64,000 nt of DNA from Methyloversatilis sp. (GCF_030698125.1 NZ_JAUYNV010000001.1:1-64000), one strand, 5' to 3'. Numbered from the stretch's first letter, positions 46,546 to 56,530 are shown. Numbers and translations: made by a program. Notes: generated from the letters alone by a model not told the origin.

Positions 46546-46863
46546 TCAGACCGGCATGTTCATGATGTCCTGGTAGGCGTTCACCAGCTTGTTCCGCACC
46601 TGCACCATCTGCTGGAAGGACAGGCTGGCTTTCTGCGATGCGATCATCACGTCCTGCAGATTGGCTTCCGAGGTGCCGGTAATGAAGCCTTCCGACATCT
46701 GCTTCGCCTGTTCCTGTGCTGCACTCACCTGTTCGATGGCGTTCTTCAGCGCATCGCTGAAATCGGCACCCGAATCGGCGCCGGCCTGGCCGGCAGGCTT
46801 GCCGGCGGCGACCTGCGCGGTGGAGCGCAATTCAGTGATCATCTGGTTCAGGCTGGTGTTCAT
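46546..46863 (-). CDS. fliE: flagellar hook-basal body complex protein FliE
   Basis: This 105-residue protein links the MS ring to the rod. The C-terminal part (DVMIASQKASLSFQQMVQVR, NKLVNAYQDIMNMPV) is highly typical. Unlike many species, fliE is here on the strand opposite to fliF, downstream of flrC, and it has its own sigma-54 promoter. GGAGAAAT precedes the ATG at 46863. Confidence 0.95.
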   Translation of the reverse strand: MNTSLNQMITELRSTAQVAAGKPAGQAGADSGADFSDALKNAIEQVSAAQEQAKQMSEGFITGTSEANLQDVMIASQKASLSFQQMVQVRNKLVNAYQDIMNMPV

Positions 46864-46976
46864 GACATTTCTCCGTTGCAGTACGGCATGACTGCCCTGC
46901 GCTGCGCCGCATGGCGGCAAAAAATGCCGCCCGCGAACCACCCATTCAGGGGTTTTGACCCGGTTGATGATTCATT

Positions 46977-46993
46977 AGCAAATCCCGGGCCAA
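46977..46993 (-). promoter_or_regulatory. sigma-54 promoter of fliE
   Basis: On the minus strand TGGCCCGGGATTTGCT matches TGGCACG-N4-TTGCW, with GG and GC exactly 10 bases apart. It is about 115 bases upstream of fliE, just after the flrC stop. FlrC-type activators drive class III sigma-54 promoters. A GGCGGCA/TGCCGCC hairpin (46913-46931) lies between it and fliE. Confidence 0.75.
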
Positions 46994-47011
46994 CACACTG
47001 CAGGGAAACAT

Positions 47012-48418
47012 TCAACCTTCCCGCAGCAACCCGTCCGCCTTGTAGCGCGCCAGTTTATACCGCAGCGTGCGCTCGGAAATACCCAGTTTCTCGATCGCCT
47101 TCTTGCGTGACCCACCCACCTCGGCGAGGGTTTCCAGGATCAGGTCGCGCTCCATGTCGCGCACCGACCTGACCTTCAGGGGCGCGTCAGGCGTGGCACT
47201 GGGCGGTGCATCGTTGGCCGCGGGCATCGGCATGACCGACTCCACGGCGGGAGCGGGTACCGCGACCGGACGCGACAGGCCGCGTTGGCCGCCAAGAATG
47301 ATGTGCTCGGCTTCGATCAGGTCATCGGGCGCCATGATGGCGGCGCGCTGCACGGTGTTTTCCAGTTCGCGCACATTGCCGGGCCAGTCGTGGCCGGCAA
47401 GGATTGCCGCCGCCGGATTGCCGAGCCGCAGCACACGACCTTGCGCCTTCGCGCAGCCGGCGAGGAAGTGGCGGGCCAGCGGCACGATGTCGCCCGGGCG
47501 GTCGCGCAGCGACGGAATGCCGATCGGGAACACGTTCAACCGGTAGTACAGGTCTTCGCGGAAGCGCCCTGCCCGCGCTTCGGCTTCCATGTCGCGGTTG
47601 CTGGTGGCCAGTACGCGGATGTCGAGCGGAATCGGCTTCTTGCCGCCCACCCGCTCCACCTCGCGCTCCTGCAGCACGCGCAGCATCTTGGCCTGCAGCG
47701 CCAGCGGCATTTCGGAAATTTCGTCCAGCAGCAGCGTGCCGCCGTTGGCCTGTTCGAACTTGCCGGCCTGCGCGGCGGCGGCCCCGGTAAACGCACCTTT
47801 CTCATAGCCGAACAGGGTCGCTTCGAGCAGGTTGTCCGGGATGGCCGCGCAGTTGATGGCGATGAATGGCATGGCGGCACGTGCCGACTGCTGGTGGATG
47901 TAGCGGGCAAACACTTCCTTGCCGGTGCCGGATTCGCCGGTCAGCAGCACGGTGGCTTCGGAGCGGGCGACCCGCGCGGCAAGACCGAGCACCTGCCGCG
48001 TGCGTGCGTCCTCGGCCACCATGTCGGCCGGCGTCACCACCGGTGCCGCGTAACGGTCGATGTGGGCAAGCAGCACGTCGGGCTCGAACGGCTTGAGCAG
48101 GAAATCGCAGGCGCCGGCGCGCATCGCGGCGACCGCTTTTTCTACGTCGCCAAACGCCGTCATCAGCAGCACCGGCAGCGCGGCTTCGCGCATGCGGATT
48201 TCGCGCAGCAGCGTGAGGCCGTCCATCGGCTGCATCTTCAGGTCGGTGATGACCAGATTCAGCGCATGCTCGCCGGTGTTGCGCTCGATCATGCGCAACG
48301 CCTGCGGGCCATCGGCCGCACCGATCACGCGGTGGCCGGCGCATTCGATGGCCAGACACAGCGCATCGCGCAGATTCGGTTCGTCCTCGACCACCAGGAT
48401 ATTCAGCTTTTCGCTCAT
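47012..48418 (-). CDS. flrC: sigma-54-dependent response regulator FlrC/FleR
   Basis: This 468-residue NtrC-family regulator has a receiver domain (phosphoacceptor Asp in LVITDLKMQPMDG), an AAA+ domain with Walker A GESGTGKE and the sigma-54 contact loop GAFTGA (about residues 215-220), and a Fis-type helix-turn-helix at the end (SRKKAIEKLGISERTLRYKL). Position with flrB and fliE identifies it as the activator of middle flagellar genes. It overlaps flrB by 4 bases. Confidence 0.92.
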   Translation of the reverse strand: MSEKLNILVVEDEPNLRDALCLAIECAGHRVIGAADGPQALRMIERNTGEHALNLVITDLKMQPMDGLTLLREIRMREAALPVLLMTAFGDVEKAVAAMRAGACDFLLKPFEPDVLLAHIDRYAAPVVTPADMVAEDARTRQVLGLAARVARSEATVLLTGESGTGKEVFARYIHQQSARAAMPFIAINCAAIPDNLLEATLFGYEKGAFTGAAAAQAGKFEQANGGTLLLDEISEMPLALQAKMLRVLQEREVERVGGKKPIPLDIRVLATSNRDMEAEARAGRFREDLYYRLNVFPIGIPSLRDRPGDIVPLARHFLAGCAKAQGRVLRLGNPAAAILAGHDWPGNVRELENTVQRAAIMAPDDLIEAEHIILGGQRGLSRPVAVPAPAVESVMPMPAANDAPPSATPDAPLKVRSVRDMERDLILETLAEVGGSRKKAIEKLGISERTLRYKLARYKADGLLREG

Positions 48419-49662
48419 TGCACCTTCTCCAGCACGTCTTCCGGGGCACCGCTACCGGCCGTGATCGGCAGGCGCAGCGTAAATTGACTGCCCGCGCCGG
48501 GCGCGGACACGCATTCGATGTCGCCGCCGTGCACGCGCGCCACACCGCGTGCAATCGCCAGCCCGAGTCCGGTGCCTTCATCACGCGTGGTGAAGAAGGG
48601 TTCGAACAGTCTTTCCTGAATCTCCGGCGCGATGCCTTGCCCGGTGTCGCGCACGGTGAATCCGAGGCGATTGCCATCGATGCCGACAGACAGGCCGACT
48701 TCACCGCCGGCGCCGCAGGCCTGCACCGCGTTTTCGAGCAGGCTGACCAGCGCGCTGGCAATCGCCTTGCGATCGCCCGACACCGTGCCGACTGCCGATG
48801 CGGCATCGACAATCAGTTCGACGCCGGCGGCACGCGCCACCGGCTCGACCGTGTGGCGCAATTCTTCGAGCAGGCCGGCGATGTCGATCGCCTCGCGGCC
48901 AAGCACTTCACCGCGCGCGAACATCAATGTGTCGCGGATCAGCCGCTCGAGATGGCGCAGCCTGTCCTGCGCGCGCGATGCTATCGAGCGCATGTCGGCC
49001 GGCGGCAGTTCGCGCCCGATCAGCGTGCCGACGTAAAGCGTGGCGGCGGCCAGCGGCGTGCGCAGCTGATGCGCCAGCGAGGCGGCCATTTCGCCCATCG
49101 CGGCCAGACGTTCATTGCGGGCAGCGGCAATCTTCAGCGCGTGCTGGCGCGTCATGTCGTGCAGCAACACGATGCGGGCGTTCTCGCCGGTCAGCGGTGC
49201 TTCGCTGACCGACAGCCGGCGATGCGCGCTCTCGCTGTCGGTGCAGTCCCATTCGGCGGGGGCGTCGGCCTGGACCAGCCGGCCGGTACACGACGACCAT
49301 GACTGTCCGGCCAGCGCGCCCACCATGTCGAATGCCACCGGATTGGCCTGTTCGATTTCGCCAGCGCCGTCGACCACGACGACACCGGCCGGCAGCTGGT
49401 TCAGCAAGGTCGTCAAGCGGTCGGTCAGACGCGCCTTCTGTTCATACTGGCGACGCAACTCGCCGTTCGCTGCGGCCAGTTCTTCGGTCAGGCTGGCGAC
49501 TTGACGTTCCAGCGTGCCGTAGGCTTCCGACAGCTCGGCCGACGCGGCATTGAACAGGCGGAACGCTTCGGCCAGGCGTGCCGCTTCCTCCGGCGCAATG
49601 CGCGGCATGTCCGCGGCAGAGGCGGCGGTGACGGCAGCAGTGGCAGCAGCGGGTTCGGCCAT
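48415..49662 (-). CDS. flrB: flagellar sensor histidine kinase FlrB/FleS
   Basis: This 415-residue soluble kinase has a PAS-like sensor (about 75-185: LLNQLPAGVVVVDGAGEIEQ), HisKA (ASLAHQLRTPLAAATLYVG) and HATPase (LLENAVQACGAG, DTGQGIAP, GTGLGLAIA). It has no membrane segment, as expected for FlrB, which senses flagellar assembly and phosphorylates FlrC. The ATG at 49662 (MAEPAAATAA) is preferred over a long upstream extension that is antisense to the fliF leader. Confidence 0.9.
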   Translation of the reverse strand: MAEPAAATAAVTAASAADMPRIAPEEAARLAEAFRLFNAASAELSEAYGTLERQVASLTEELAAANGELRRQYEQKARLTDRLTTLLNQLPAGVVVVDGAGEIEQANPVAFDMVGALAGQSWSSCTGRLVQADAPAEWDCTDSESAHRRLSVSEAPLTGENARIVLLHDMTRQHALKIAAARNERLAAMGEMAASLAHQLRTPLAAATLYVGTLIGRELPPADMRSIASRAQDRLRHLERLIRDTLMFARGEVLGREAIDIAGLLEELRHTVEPVARAAGVELIVDAASAVGTVSGDRKAIASALVSLLENAVQACGAGGEVGLSVGIDGNRLGFTVRDTGQGIAPEIQERLFEPFFTTRDEGTGLGLAIARGVARVHGGDIECVSAPGAGSQFTLRLPITAGSGAPEDVLEKVQ

Positions 49663-49813
49663 GTACGGAACGCCGGCGGGCGCAGGAATTGATCGACCGT
49701 GCCAGCGTAGCAAGGCGCAGACCACGTTTTCGGGCGGATCAGCCGGCCAAAAACCCGCCTTATCCGCGGAACGGCTCGCGCGAGGCACGCCGACAATCCG
49801 TCTCATCCTGCAA

Positions 49814-49833
49814 GGTCTGCCGTACTGCAGACC
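49814..49833. promoter_or_regulatory. perfect inverted repeat before fliF
   Basis: GGTCTGC (49814-49820) and GCAGACC (49827-49833) form a 7-bp palindrome with a 6-base centre, 29 bases before the fliF start. It could be an operator or an mRNA leader hairpin. I find no convincing sigma-54 promoter in this divergent region. Confidence 0.45.
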
Positions 49834-49861
49834 CTCATCCGTCACCTGCGCGAGACGAAAC

Positions 49862-51580
49862 ATGGCCGCTGCAAACGCCTTACTTGATCCGAACACCGCC
49901 CCTGCCGGGGGTGCCAATCCGCTTGCGCTTGCGCAGCAGCGACTGGCCGCCCTGCCGATGCAGAAGAAGATGGGACTCGCCGGCGGCCTGGCGATGGCGA
50001 TCGCGCTGCTGGTCGGCCTCGCGCTGTGGAGCAACAGCCCCAATTACGAAGTGCTGTTCTCGAACATCAACGACAAGGACGGCGGCGCCATCGTCGCGAT
50101 GCTGCAGCAGCAGAACGTGCCGTACAAATTTTCCGAAGGCGGGCACGCCATCCTGGTGCCGTCGCAGTTCGTACACGATGCGCGGCTGAAGCTCGCCGCC
50201 CAGGGGCTACCACGCGGTGGCTCGATCGGTTTCGAGCTGATGGAAAAGCAGAAGATGGGGCAGTCGCAGTTTTCCGAGCAGGTGACCTACCAGCGTGCGC
50301 TGGAAGGCGAACTGGCGCAGACCATCGGCACGCTGGCCGCCGTGGACAACGCCCGCGTGCATCTGGCCATTCCCAAGCAAAGCGCCTTCCTGCGCGACGA
50401 CCAGAAGCCGTCGGCATCGGTGGTGCTCGGGCTGCTCGGGGGCCGCACGCTGAGCCCGGAACAGGTCGGCGGCATCGTGCACCTGGTCGCATCGAGTGTG
50501 CCGCAGCTGGCCACCGAAAACGTGTCGGTGCTCGACCAGAACGGCAACCTGCTGTCGGGCAACCGCGACATGAAAGACGGCGCGACGCTCAACCCGACCC
50601 AGCTGAAGTATGTGAACGAGATCGAGGCATCCACCATCCGGCGCATCGAAGCCATGCTGGAGCCGCTGATGGGGCGCGGCAACTACCGCGTGCAGACCGC
50701 CGCCGACATCGACTTCAGCCAGACCGAACAGACCGCCGAAACCTACAAACCGAATCCGACGCCCGAAGCCGCAATCCGCAGCCAGCAGATGAGCGAATCG
50801 GTCAGCAACCAGCCGGCCGCCGGTGGCGTTCCGGGCGCGCTCGCCAATCAACCGCCGGCGCCGGCCGCCGCGCCGATCACGATACCGCCGGCGCCAGGCG
50901 GGCCGGTGGCCGAAGGTGCGCCCGGCGCAGCGCCAATGGTGCCGATCAATACGCGCAAGGATTCGACGACCAATTTCGAGCTGGACAAGACAGTGCAGCA
51001 CGTGCGCCAGCCGACCGGACAGATTCGCCGGCTTTCGGTAGCCGTGCTGGTGGCGCAGAAGGTCATCACCGACGACAAGGGCAATACCAAGCCGGTACCG
51101 CTGACCGACGACGAACTCAAACGCATCAATGACCTGACGCGTGAGGCAATGGGTTTCAACGAAGGGCGCGGCGACACGCTGAACGTGGCATCGGCCCCCT
51201 TCACCGAAGTGCAGCACGAGGTGATCGACACGCCGGTCTGGAAGGATCCGGAACTGACCGGCATGGCGGGCGACCTGCTGAAATACCTGCTGGTTGCCGG
51301 CGTCGCGGCCTACCTGCTGTTCGGTGTGCTCAAGCCACTGGTGCGCACGCTGACCGAACCGGCCGGGCGCAACGAAGACGATGTGCGCGACGTCACGCTG
51401 GATGCCGATGGCCAGCCGGTATCCCTGCCCGGCAGCGCGGCGGCCCAGCTCGAACTGTCACCCGAAGCGCGCGCAGCGCTCGCGTTCGAAACCAAGCTCG
51501 AAGCAGCGCGCACAATGGCGAAGAACGATCCGAAGGCGATCGCGGAAGTGATCAAGCACTGGGTGAACGGCGATGAATGA
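49862..51580 (+). CDS. fliF: flagellar MS-ring protein FliF
   Basis: This 572-residue membrane protein forms the MS ring. Two membrane segments (about residues 40-60 and 470-490) enclose a large periplasmic part with ring-building motifs (NYEVLFSNINDKDGGAIVAM, LEGELAQTIGTLAAVDNARV). The cytoplasmic tail (ALAFETKLEAARTMAKNDPK) binds FliG. It overlaps fliG by 8 bases and begins the operon fliFGHIJ. Confidence 0.96.
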   Translation: MAAANALLDPNTAPAGGANPLALAQQRLAALPMQKKMGLAGGLAMAIALLVGLALWSNSPNYEVLFSNINDKDGGAIVAMLQQQNVPYKFSEGGHAILVPSQFVHDARLKLAAQGLPRGGSIGFELMEKQKMGQSQFSEQVTYQRALEGELAQTIGTLAAVDNARVHLAIPKQSAFLRDDQKPSASVVLGLLGGRTLSPEQVGGIVHLVASSVPQLATENVSVLDQNGNLLSGNRDMKDGATLNPTQLKYVNEIEASTIRRIEAMLEPLMGRGNYRVQTAADIDFSQTEQTAETYKPNPTPEAAIRSQQMSESVSNQPAAGGVPGALANQPPAPAAAPITIPPAPGGPVAEGAPGAAPMVPINTRKDSTTNFELDKTVQHVRQPTGQIRRLSVAVLVAQKVITDDKGNTKPVPLTDDELKRINDLTREAMGFNEGRGDTLNVASAPFTEVQHEVIDTPVWKDPELTGMAGDLLKYLLVAGVAAYLLFGVLKPLVRTLTEPAGRNEDDVRDVTLDADGQPVSLPGSAAAQLELSPEARAALAFETKLEAARTMAKNDPKAIAEVIKHWVNGDE

Positions 51581-52565
51581 TCTCGGAATCGAACGCAGCG
51601 CCCTGCTGCTGGTGACGCTGGGCGAAGACGCCGCGGCCGAGGTGCTCAAGCATCTCGGGCCGCGCGAAGTGCAGAAGATCGGTACTGCGATGGCCGGGCT
51701 GCGCAACGTGCCGCGCGAACGGGTGACCGAAGTGCTCGACCTGTTCGACGAAGCCACCTCGGCCGGCAGCCGCGTATCGGCCGACGAAACGCTGATCCGC
51801 AACATGCTGACCAAGGCGCTGGGCGAAGAACGCGCCGGTCACCTGCTGTCGCGCATCCTGAATGATTCGGACACCGCCGGCATCGAAGGCCTGAAGTGGC
51901 TGGATGCCGCCACCATCGCCAACCTGATCAAGAACGAACACCCGCAGATCATCGCCACCATCCTGACCCACCTGGAATTCGACCAGGCGGCCGAAGTGCT
52001 CAAGCTGTTCGCCGAACGGCTGCGCAACGACGTCGTGCTGCGTATCGCCACGCTCGACGGCGTACAGCCGATGGCGCTGAAGGAACTGAACGAAGCCATG
52101 TCGCGCGTGCTGGCCGGTTCGGCCAAGATGAAGAAGACGGCGCTCGGCGGCATCAAGGCGACCGCCGAAATACTGGGTTTTGTCGGCAGCGCGAATGAGT
52201 CGGCCATCCTCGATGCGGTCAAGGAATACGACGCGGAACTGGCACAGAAGATCGTCGATGAAATGTTCGTGTTCGAGAACCTGCTCGACATCGACGACCG
52301 CGGCATCCAGACCTTGCTGCGCGAAGTCAGCGGTGACCAGCTGGTACTGGCGCTGAAGGGCGCCTCGCCCGAATTGCGCGAGAAGATTTTCAAGAACATG
52401 TCGTCGCGCGCCGCCGAATCGCTGCGCGAAGACCTGGAAGGACGCGGCCCGGTCAAACTGTCCGAAGTCGAGGGCGAGCAGAAGGAAATCCTGAAGATCG
52501 CGCGTCGCCTGGCAGAAGAAGGCCAGATCGTCATGGGCGGCAAGGGCGGCGAGGAAATGCTGTGA
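51573..52565 (+). CDS. fliG: flagellar motor switch protein FliG
   Basis: This 330-residue rotor protein transmits torque from the stator and switches direction. The three armadillo-like domains are complete. The EHPQIIATILTHL block and the charged C-terminal torque helix region (DDRGIQTLLREVSGDQLVLA, LREKIFKNMSSRAAESLRED) are conserved. The length is typical. Confidence 0.97.
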   Translation: MNDLGIERSALLLVTLGEDAAAEVLKHLGPREVQKIGTAMAGLRNVPRERVTEVLDLFDEATSAGSRVSADETLIRNMLTKALGEERAGHLLSRILNDSDTAGIEGLKWLDAATIANLIKNEHPQIIATILTHLEFDQAAEVLKLFAERLRNDVVLRIATLDGVQPMALKELNEAMSRVLAGSAKMKKTALGGIKATAEILGFVGSANESAILDAVKEYDAELAQKIVDEMFVFENLLDIDDRGIQTLLREVSGDQLVLALKGASPELREKIFKNMSSRAAESLREDLEGRGPVKLSEVEGEQKEILKIARRLAEEGQIVMGGKGGEEML

Positions 52566-52602
52566 TCCGGTTCCAGCCCGGCGACACGCGCGGGAGCAGC
52601 CG

Positions 52603-53304
52603 ATGACGTCGGACGGCGCACTCGCTTTCACGCACTGGAAGCTCGAAGTGTTTGACCAGGGCATCGCGCCGACTGCGGGCATTGAGGATGCTCCGGGCGG
52701 GTCGCAGGGCCGCGCATCCGCAACGCCGGTCCCGACAACACATGCTGCAGCCGAATCGGAAGCAGACAGCGAGACGCAGCCCGACTTCAAGCTGCCCACG
52801 GCCGAAGAACTCGAAAAGCTTCAGACGGACGCCCACCGCGAAGGCTACGCCGCCGGCTACGAAGAAGGTACGGCGCGCGTGCGCATGGAAGCCATGCGCC
52901 TGCACAGCGTGATCGAACAGCTCCAGGAGGCACTGGCATCGCTCGACACCGAAGTGGCGCAGGGCGTGCTGCACCTGGGCGTGGAAATCGCCCGCCAGGT
53001 GGTGCGGCAGGCGATCGCGGTCAAACCGGAAGTGATCGTCGGGGTCGTGCGCGAAGCGATCAACCAGCTGCCGCACCAGCACACAGCGATCTATCTGAAC
53101 CCGGACGACGCGTCGCTCGTGCGCTCGCACGCCGGTGACCAGCTGGCGCATGCCGGCCATCGCATATTCGAAGACACCGCGATTGCACGCGGCGGCTGCA
53201 AGATCGAAGCGGGCGGCAGTCACATAGACGCCACACTGGCCACGCGCTGGACGCGCATCGTCGAGGCGCTGATCGATGATGCGGACTGGATAGAACATGA
53301 CTGA
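52603..53304 (+). CDS. fliH: flagellar assembly protein FliH
   Basis: This 233-residue protein regulates the export ATPase FliI. It has a GxxxG-like helical middle ([20 protein letters not shown]) and a conserved C-terminal domain ([34 protein letters not shown]). It lies 37 bases after fliG and overlaps fliI by 8 bases. Confidence 0.92.
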   Translation: MTSDGALAFTHWKLEVFDQGIAPTAGIEDAPGGSQGRASATPVPTTHAAAESEADSETQPDFKLPTAEELEKLQTDAHREGYAAGYEEGTARVRMEAMRLHSVIEQLQEALASLDTEVAQGVLHLGVEIARQVVRQAIAVKPEVIVGVVREAINQLPHQHTAIYLNPDDASLVRSHAGDQLAHAGHRIFEDTAIARGGCKIEAGGSHIDATLATRWTRIVEALIDDADWIEHD

Positions 53305-54775
53305 CACCCTGGACACTCCGGTCGACGAGCCACTGCTCGACGACACGCCGGAGACGGCCGCACCGGCTGCGTCGAACGCTCATCTCGCGAAGTGGTCCGG
53401 CTTCATGACCGACTGCGGCACGCTGGCCGGACGCATCAATCCGTACCTGCACGCGGGGCGTCTGACCCGCATCAACGGTCTGGTGATGGAAGCTGCCGGC
53501 CTGAAGCTGCCGCTCGGTTCCGGCTGTCGCATCATGGTGCCGGGTGGCAACAGCTGCGAAGCGGAAGTGGTCGGTTTCAACGGCGACAAGCTGTTCATGA
53601 TGCCGACCGATGATGTGGTCGGCCTCGCGCCCGGCGCGCAAGTGATACCGCTCGAAGCGGCGCCGCAGCGCCCCACCCCGACCGAAAGGCTGGAGCCGCG
53701 CAGGCGTGCATCCGACCGTGCCAAGCACCTGCCGGTTGGCGACGCCCTGCTCGGCCGCGTGGTCGATGGTGCCGGCCGGCCGCTCGACGGGCTCGGCCCG
53801 GTCATCACGCGGCACTCGCGTTCGGTCGCCAGCCGCGCGGTGAATCCGCTGCTGCGCGAACCGATACGCCGCACCATGGACACCGGCATACGCTCGATCA
53901 ATTCGCTGCTCACCGTCGGCCGCGGCCAGCGCATCGGGTTGTTCGCCGGTTCCGGCGTCGGCAAGTCGGTGCTGCTGGGCATGATGGCGCGCTTCACGTC
54001 GGCCGAGGTGGTCGTGGTCGGGCTGATCGGCGAACGGGGCCGCGAGGTGAAGGAATTCATCGAGCAGATCCTCGGCGCCGCCGGCCTGAAACGATCCGTC
54101 GTGGTCGCCGCACCGGCCGACACCAGCCCGTTGATGCGGCTGCAGGGTGCCGCCTATGCGACCACGGTTGCCGAGTGGTTCCGCGATCAGGGCCGGCACG
54201 TGCTGCTGATCATGGATTCGCTGACCCGATATGCGATGGCGCAGCGCGAGATCGCGCTGGCCATCGGCGAGCCACCGGTCACCCGCGGCTATCCACCAAG
54301 TGTCTTCGCCCGCCTGCCGCAACTGGTCGAACGGGCCGGCAACGGGCCGGAGGGCGGCGGCTCGATCACCGCCTTCTACACCGTGCTGGCCGAAGGCGAC
54401 GACCAGCAGGACCCGATCGCCGATTCGGCGCGCGCCATTCTCGATGGCCACTTCGTGCTCACGCGCCAGCTGGCCGATGCCGGCCACTACCCGGCCATCG
54501 ACATCGAACAGTCGGTATCGCGCGCCATGCACAGCCTGGTCAAACCCAGCCATTTCGATCTGGTGCGCCGCTTCAAGGGGCTGTGGTCGCGCTACCAGCG
54601 CGCGCGCGACCTCATTTCGGTCGGCGCCTATTCGCCGGGCGCAGACCCGCAGCTCGATCTTGCAGTAAACATGTTTCCGACGCTGGAAGCCTTTTTGCAG
54701 CAGGCGATGGACGAACGTGAAGGATTTGAGGACGCAGTGATGAAGTTGCACCAGATTTTCGGTCTGAATCCCTGA
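53297..54775 (+). CDS. fliI: flagellar export ATPase FliI
   Basis: This 492-residue F1-beta-like ATPase powers flagellar export. Walker [15 protein letters not shown] lies at about 213-226, Walker [17 protein letters not shown] at about 303-318, and the catalytic block [13 protein letters not shown] is present. An N-terminal extension of about 35 acidic residues precedes the usual start. The stop is followed by 78 bases before fliJ. Confidence 0.96.
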   Translation: MTDTLDTPVDEPLLDDTPETAAPAASNAHLAKWSGFMTDCGTLAGRINPYLHAGRLTRINGLVMEAAGLKLPLGSGCRIMVPGGNSCEAEVVGFNGDKLFMMPTDDVVGLAPGAQVIPLEAAPQRPTPTERLEPRRRASDRAKHLPVGDALLGRVVDGAGRPLDGLGPVITRHSRSVASRAVNPLLREPIRRTMDTGIRSINSLLTVGRGQRIGLFAGSGVGKSVLLGMMARFTSAEVVVVGLIGERGREVKEFIEQILGAAGLKRSVVVAAPADTSPLMRLQGAAYATTVAEWFRDQGRHVLLIMDSLTRYAMAQREIALAIGEPPVTRGYPPSVFARLPQLVERAGNGPEGGGSITAFYTVLAEGDDQQDPIADSARAILDGHFVLTRQLADAGHYPAIDIEQSVSRAMHSLVKPSHFDLVRRFKGLWSRYQRARDLISVGAYSPGADPQLDLAVNMFPTLEAFLQQAMDEREGFEDAVMKLHQIFGLNP

Positions 54776-54853
54776 TTGCAAAAATCGGTGACACGTGCGG
54801 CGGCCGTGACCGGCAGCACGCAATGTGGCCGGACAAAGAGAGACCTTTGAATC

Positions 54854-55291
54854 ATGGCTGAACCGTTTCGTCTGCAGACCATTCTCGACCTGAGTCAGAC
54901 GCGCATGGACGAGTCGGCGCGTGCGTTGGCGGCACTGATCGCCAGCGAACACGACCAGTCGCGCAAGCTCACGATGCTCGAGGACTACCGCAAGGAATAT
55001 CAGGACCAGTTCCTGGCCGCTGCACGCAACGGCTTGACACCGGGCCAGTGGAGCAATTACTCCGCCTTCCTCGCCCGCATTGACGACGCCATCCGCCACC
55101 AGCAGCAGCAGGTGGAACAATCGCGCGACCGCGCCCAGGCTGGCCAGCGCGTGTGGCTCGACACGCGCACCCGCGTGAAGGCCTTCGAAACACTGTCCGA
55201 CCGCCATCAGGCCACGCTGGTCAAGCGTGAAGCCAGGGCCGAACAGCGTGTGGCGGACGACCGTTCGGGTCGCCTGGTTGCGGACGACTGA
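54854..55291 (+). CDS. fliJ: flagellar export protein FliJ
   Basis: This 145-residue coiled-coil protein sits in the centre of the FliI ring. It has FRLQTILDLSQTRMDESARA at the start and a long antiparallel helical hairpin. Low sequence conservation is normal for FliJ, so length, helical pattern and position support the call. It ends shortly before the fliK promoter. Confidence 0.87.
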   Translation: MAEPFRLQTILDLSQTRMDESARALAALIASEHDQSRKLTMLEDYRKEYQDQFLAAARNGLTPGQWSNYSAFLARIDDAIRHQQQQVEQSRDRAQAGQRVWLDTRTRVKAFETLSDRHQATLVKREARAEQRVADDRSGRLVADD

Positions 55292-55309
55292 CACGGCACG
55301 TCCGGCAGC

Positions 55310-55325
55310 TGGCACGCTAGCTGCT
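55310..55325 (+). promoter_or_regulatory. sigma-54 promoter of fliK
   Basis: TGGCACGCTAGCTGCT matches the sigma-54 consensus TGGCACG-N4-TTGCW at nearly every position, with GG and GC 10 bases apart. Transcription should start near 55336, with the ACGGAGGA ribosome site immediately downstream. It separates fliK from the fliFGHIJ operon. Confidence 0.8.
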
Positions 55326-55354
55326 TATACCCCTCCATCAACGGAGGACTTCCC

Positions 55355-56389
55355 ATGTCAGACATCAAGCTCAGCCTGCCCTCGTCGGCCACAGCGCTCG
55401 CGTCCAGTGGCCCGGTGAGCGAAGCGCGCGGCATCGGTGCCGATGCGTCGCCCGAAGACACGGCGACGGCATTTGCCAACCTGCTGCAGGACTCCCTGAA
55501 GAATGCGCCCGAAGACCCGCGCGCTGCCTTGCTGGCCCGTCTGCTCGACGACGGCAGCAACGACGGCAGCGACGAGAAGATCGATCTGCTGGATGCGCTG
55601 AGCGCCGATCCGGCCCGCATCGCGACCGAACTGCTGCCGGCCGGCCTGCTGGTGCCGGCGACCCTGCCCGTCATCGAACGGCTGGCCGGTCGGGGAGATA
55701 CCCTGGACGAACAGGCCGACCTTGATCTCGATCTGACCGGGCAAGGCGGCAGGAAAGCGGGCCGCGAGGCGTCGGGCGAATTGCCGGCGGCAGTGATTGC
55801 CGCCGCGACAGATGGCACCGGCGAAACGAACGGCAAGAATCTGCCGGACGCGCTGCTGGCCGGTGACGCCCGGGCGGACGCCGGTCAGCCGGCAACGCCG
55901 CAGACCGCCCAGGGCGATTTTCGCGGCCACCTGAACGCTGCACAGAAGCCGCCCACCGAAATGGCGGTTGCCACCCCGATCACGCATCCCGGCTGGGCGG
56001 ACGACATCGGCCACCAGGTGACCTGGCTGGCCGAAAACGGCAACAGTCGCGCGGAACTGATCCTGACGCCGCCGCATCTGGGCCGGATCGAAATTTCGCT
56101 GCAGATCGGCGGCGATCTGGGCACGGCACAGTTCGTATCGGCCAACCCGCAGGTGCGGGAAGCACTGGAGCAGGCGATGCCGCGACTGCGTGAAATGCTC
56201 GCCGAAGGCGGCATTTCGCTCGGCAACACCAATGTCAGCGGCGAACAGCGCTCCGGCGAACAGCGCTCCGGCGAACAGGGTCAGGGCGGCCAGCGCGGCG
56301 AGCGCGGGCGCGATGGGAACGGCGATGGCGAACTGCTGATCGCACCGGCGGCGCGGCGCGGCAGCGGCCTTGTTGACCTGTTCGCGTAG
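55355..56389 (+). CDS. fliK: flagellar hook-length control protein FliK
   Basis: This 344-residue secreted ruler protein switches export from hook to filament. The N-terminal part is variable. The C-terminal domain (about 215-295: AELILTPPHLGRIEISLQIG, REALEQAMPRLREMLAEGGI) is typical FliK. Just after it, a 15-bp DNA tandem repeat near 56238-56280 encodes SGEQR about two and a half times. It has its own sigma-54 promoter. Confidence 0.92.
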   Translation: MSDIKLSLPSSATALASSGPVSEARGIGADASPEDTATAFANLLQDSLKNAPEDPRAALLARLLDDGSNDGSDEKIDLLDALSADPARIATELLPAGLLVPATLPVIERLAGRGDTLDEQADLDLDLTGQGGRKAGREASGELPAAVIAAATDGTGETNGKNLPDALLAGDARADAGQPATPQTAQGDFRGHLNAAQKPPTEMAVATPITHPGWADDIGHQVTWLAENGNSRAELILTPPHLGRIEISLQIGGDLGTAQFVSANPQVREALEQAMPRLREMLAEGGISLGNTNVSGEQRSGEQRSGEQGQGGQRGERGRDGNGDGELLIAPAARRGSGLVDLFA

Positions 56390-56443
56390 CACCCCGGCAA
56401 CCGGGTGAGAACACGCTCCTGACGGCGCTGCTTACATCGGCGC

Positions 56444-56470
56444 TAAAAAAACGGGACATTCGGCCGTTAT
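56444..56470 (+). promoter_or_regulatory. sigma-28 (FliA) promoter of fliL
   Basis: TAAA at 56444-56447, 15 bases, then GCCGTTAT at 56463-56470 matches the FliA consensus TAAA-N15-GCCGATAA at 10 of 12 positions. It is about 60 bases before fliL and suggests that the fliLMN operon has a late promoter besides read-through from fliK. Confidence 0.65.
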
Positions 56471-56530
56471 TCGGTCATTGAAAGGCATCAGTACCCGCCC
56501 ACAATCCCGATCCATACAGGAGCGCACACC

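Noticed and set aside
49663-49861. Sigma-54 promoter for fliF or flrB
   Set aside because: TGGCACG occurs on the minus strand near 49701, and GGCACG on the plus strand near 49784, but neither has GC at the required 10-base distance.
48415-50043. A longer flrB product starting at 50043
   Set aside because: The extra 127 codons are antisense to fliF and its leader and carry no kinase similarity. The start at 49662 gives a normal FlrB.
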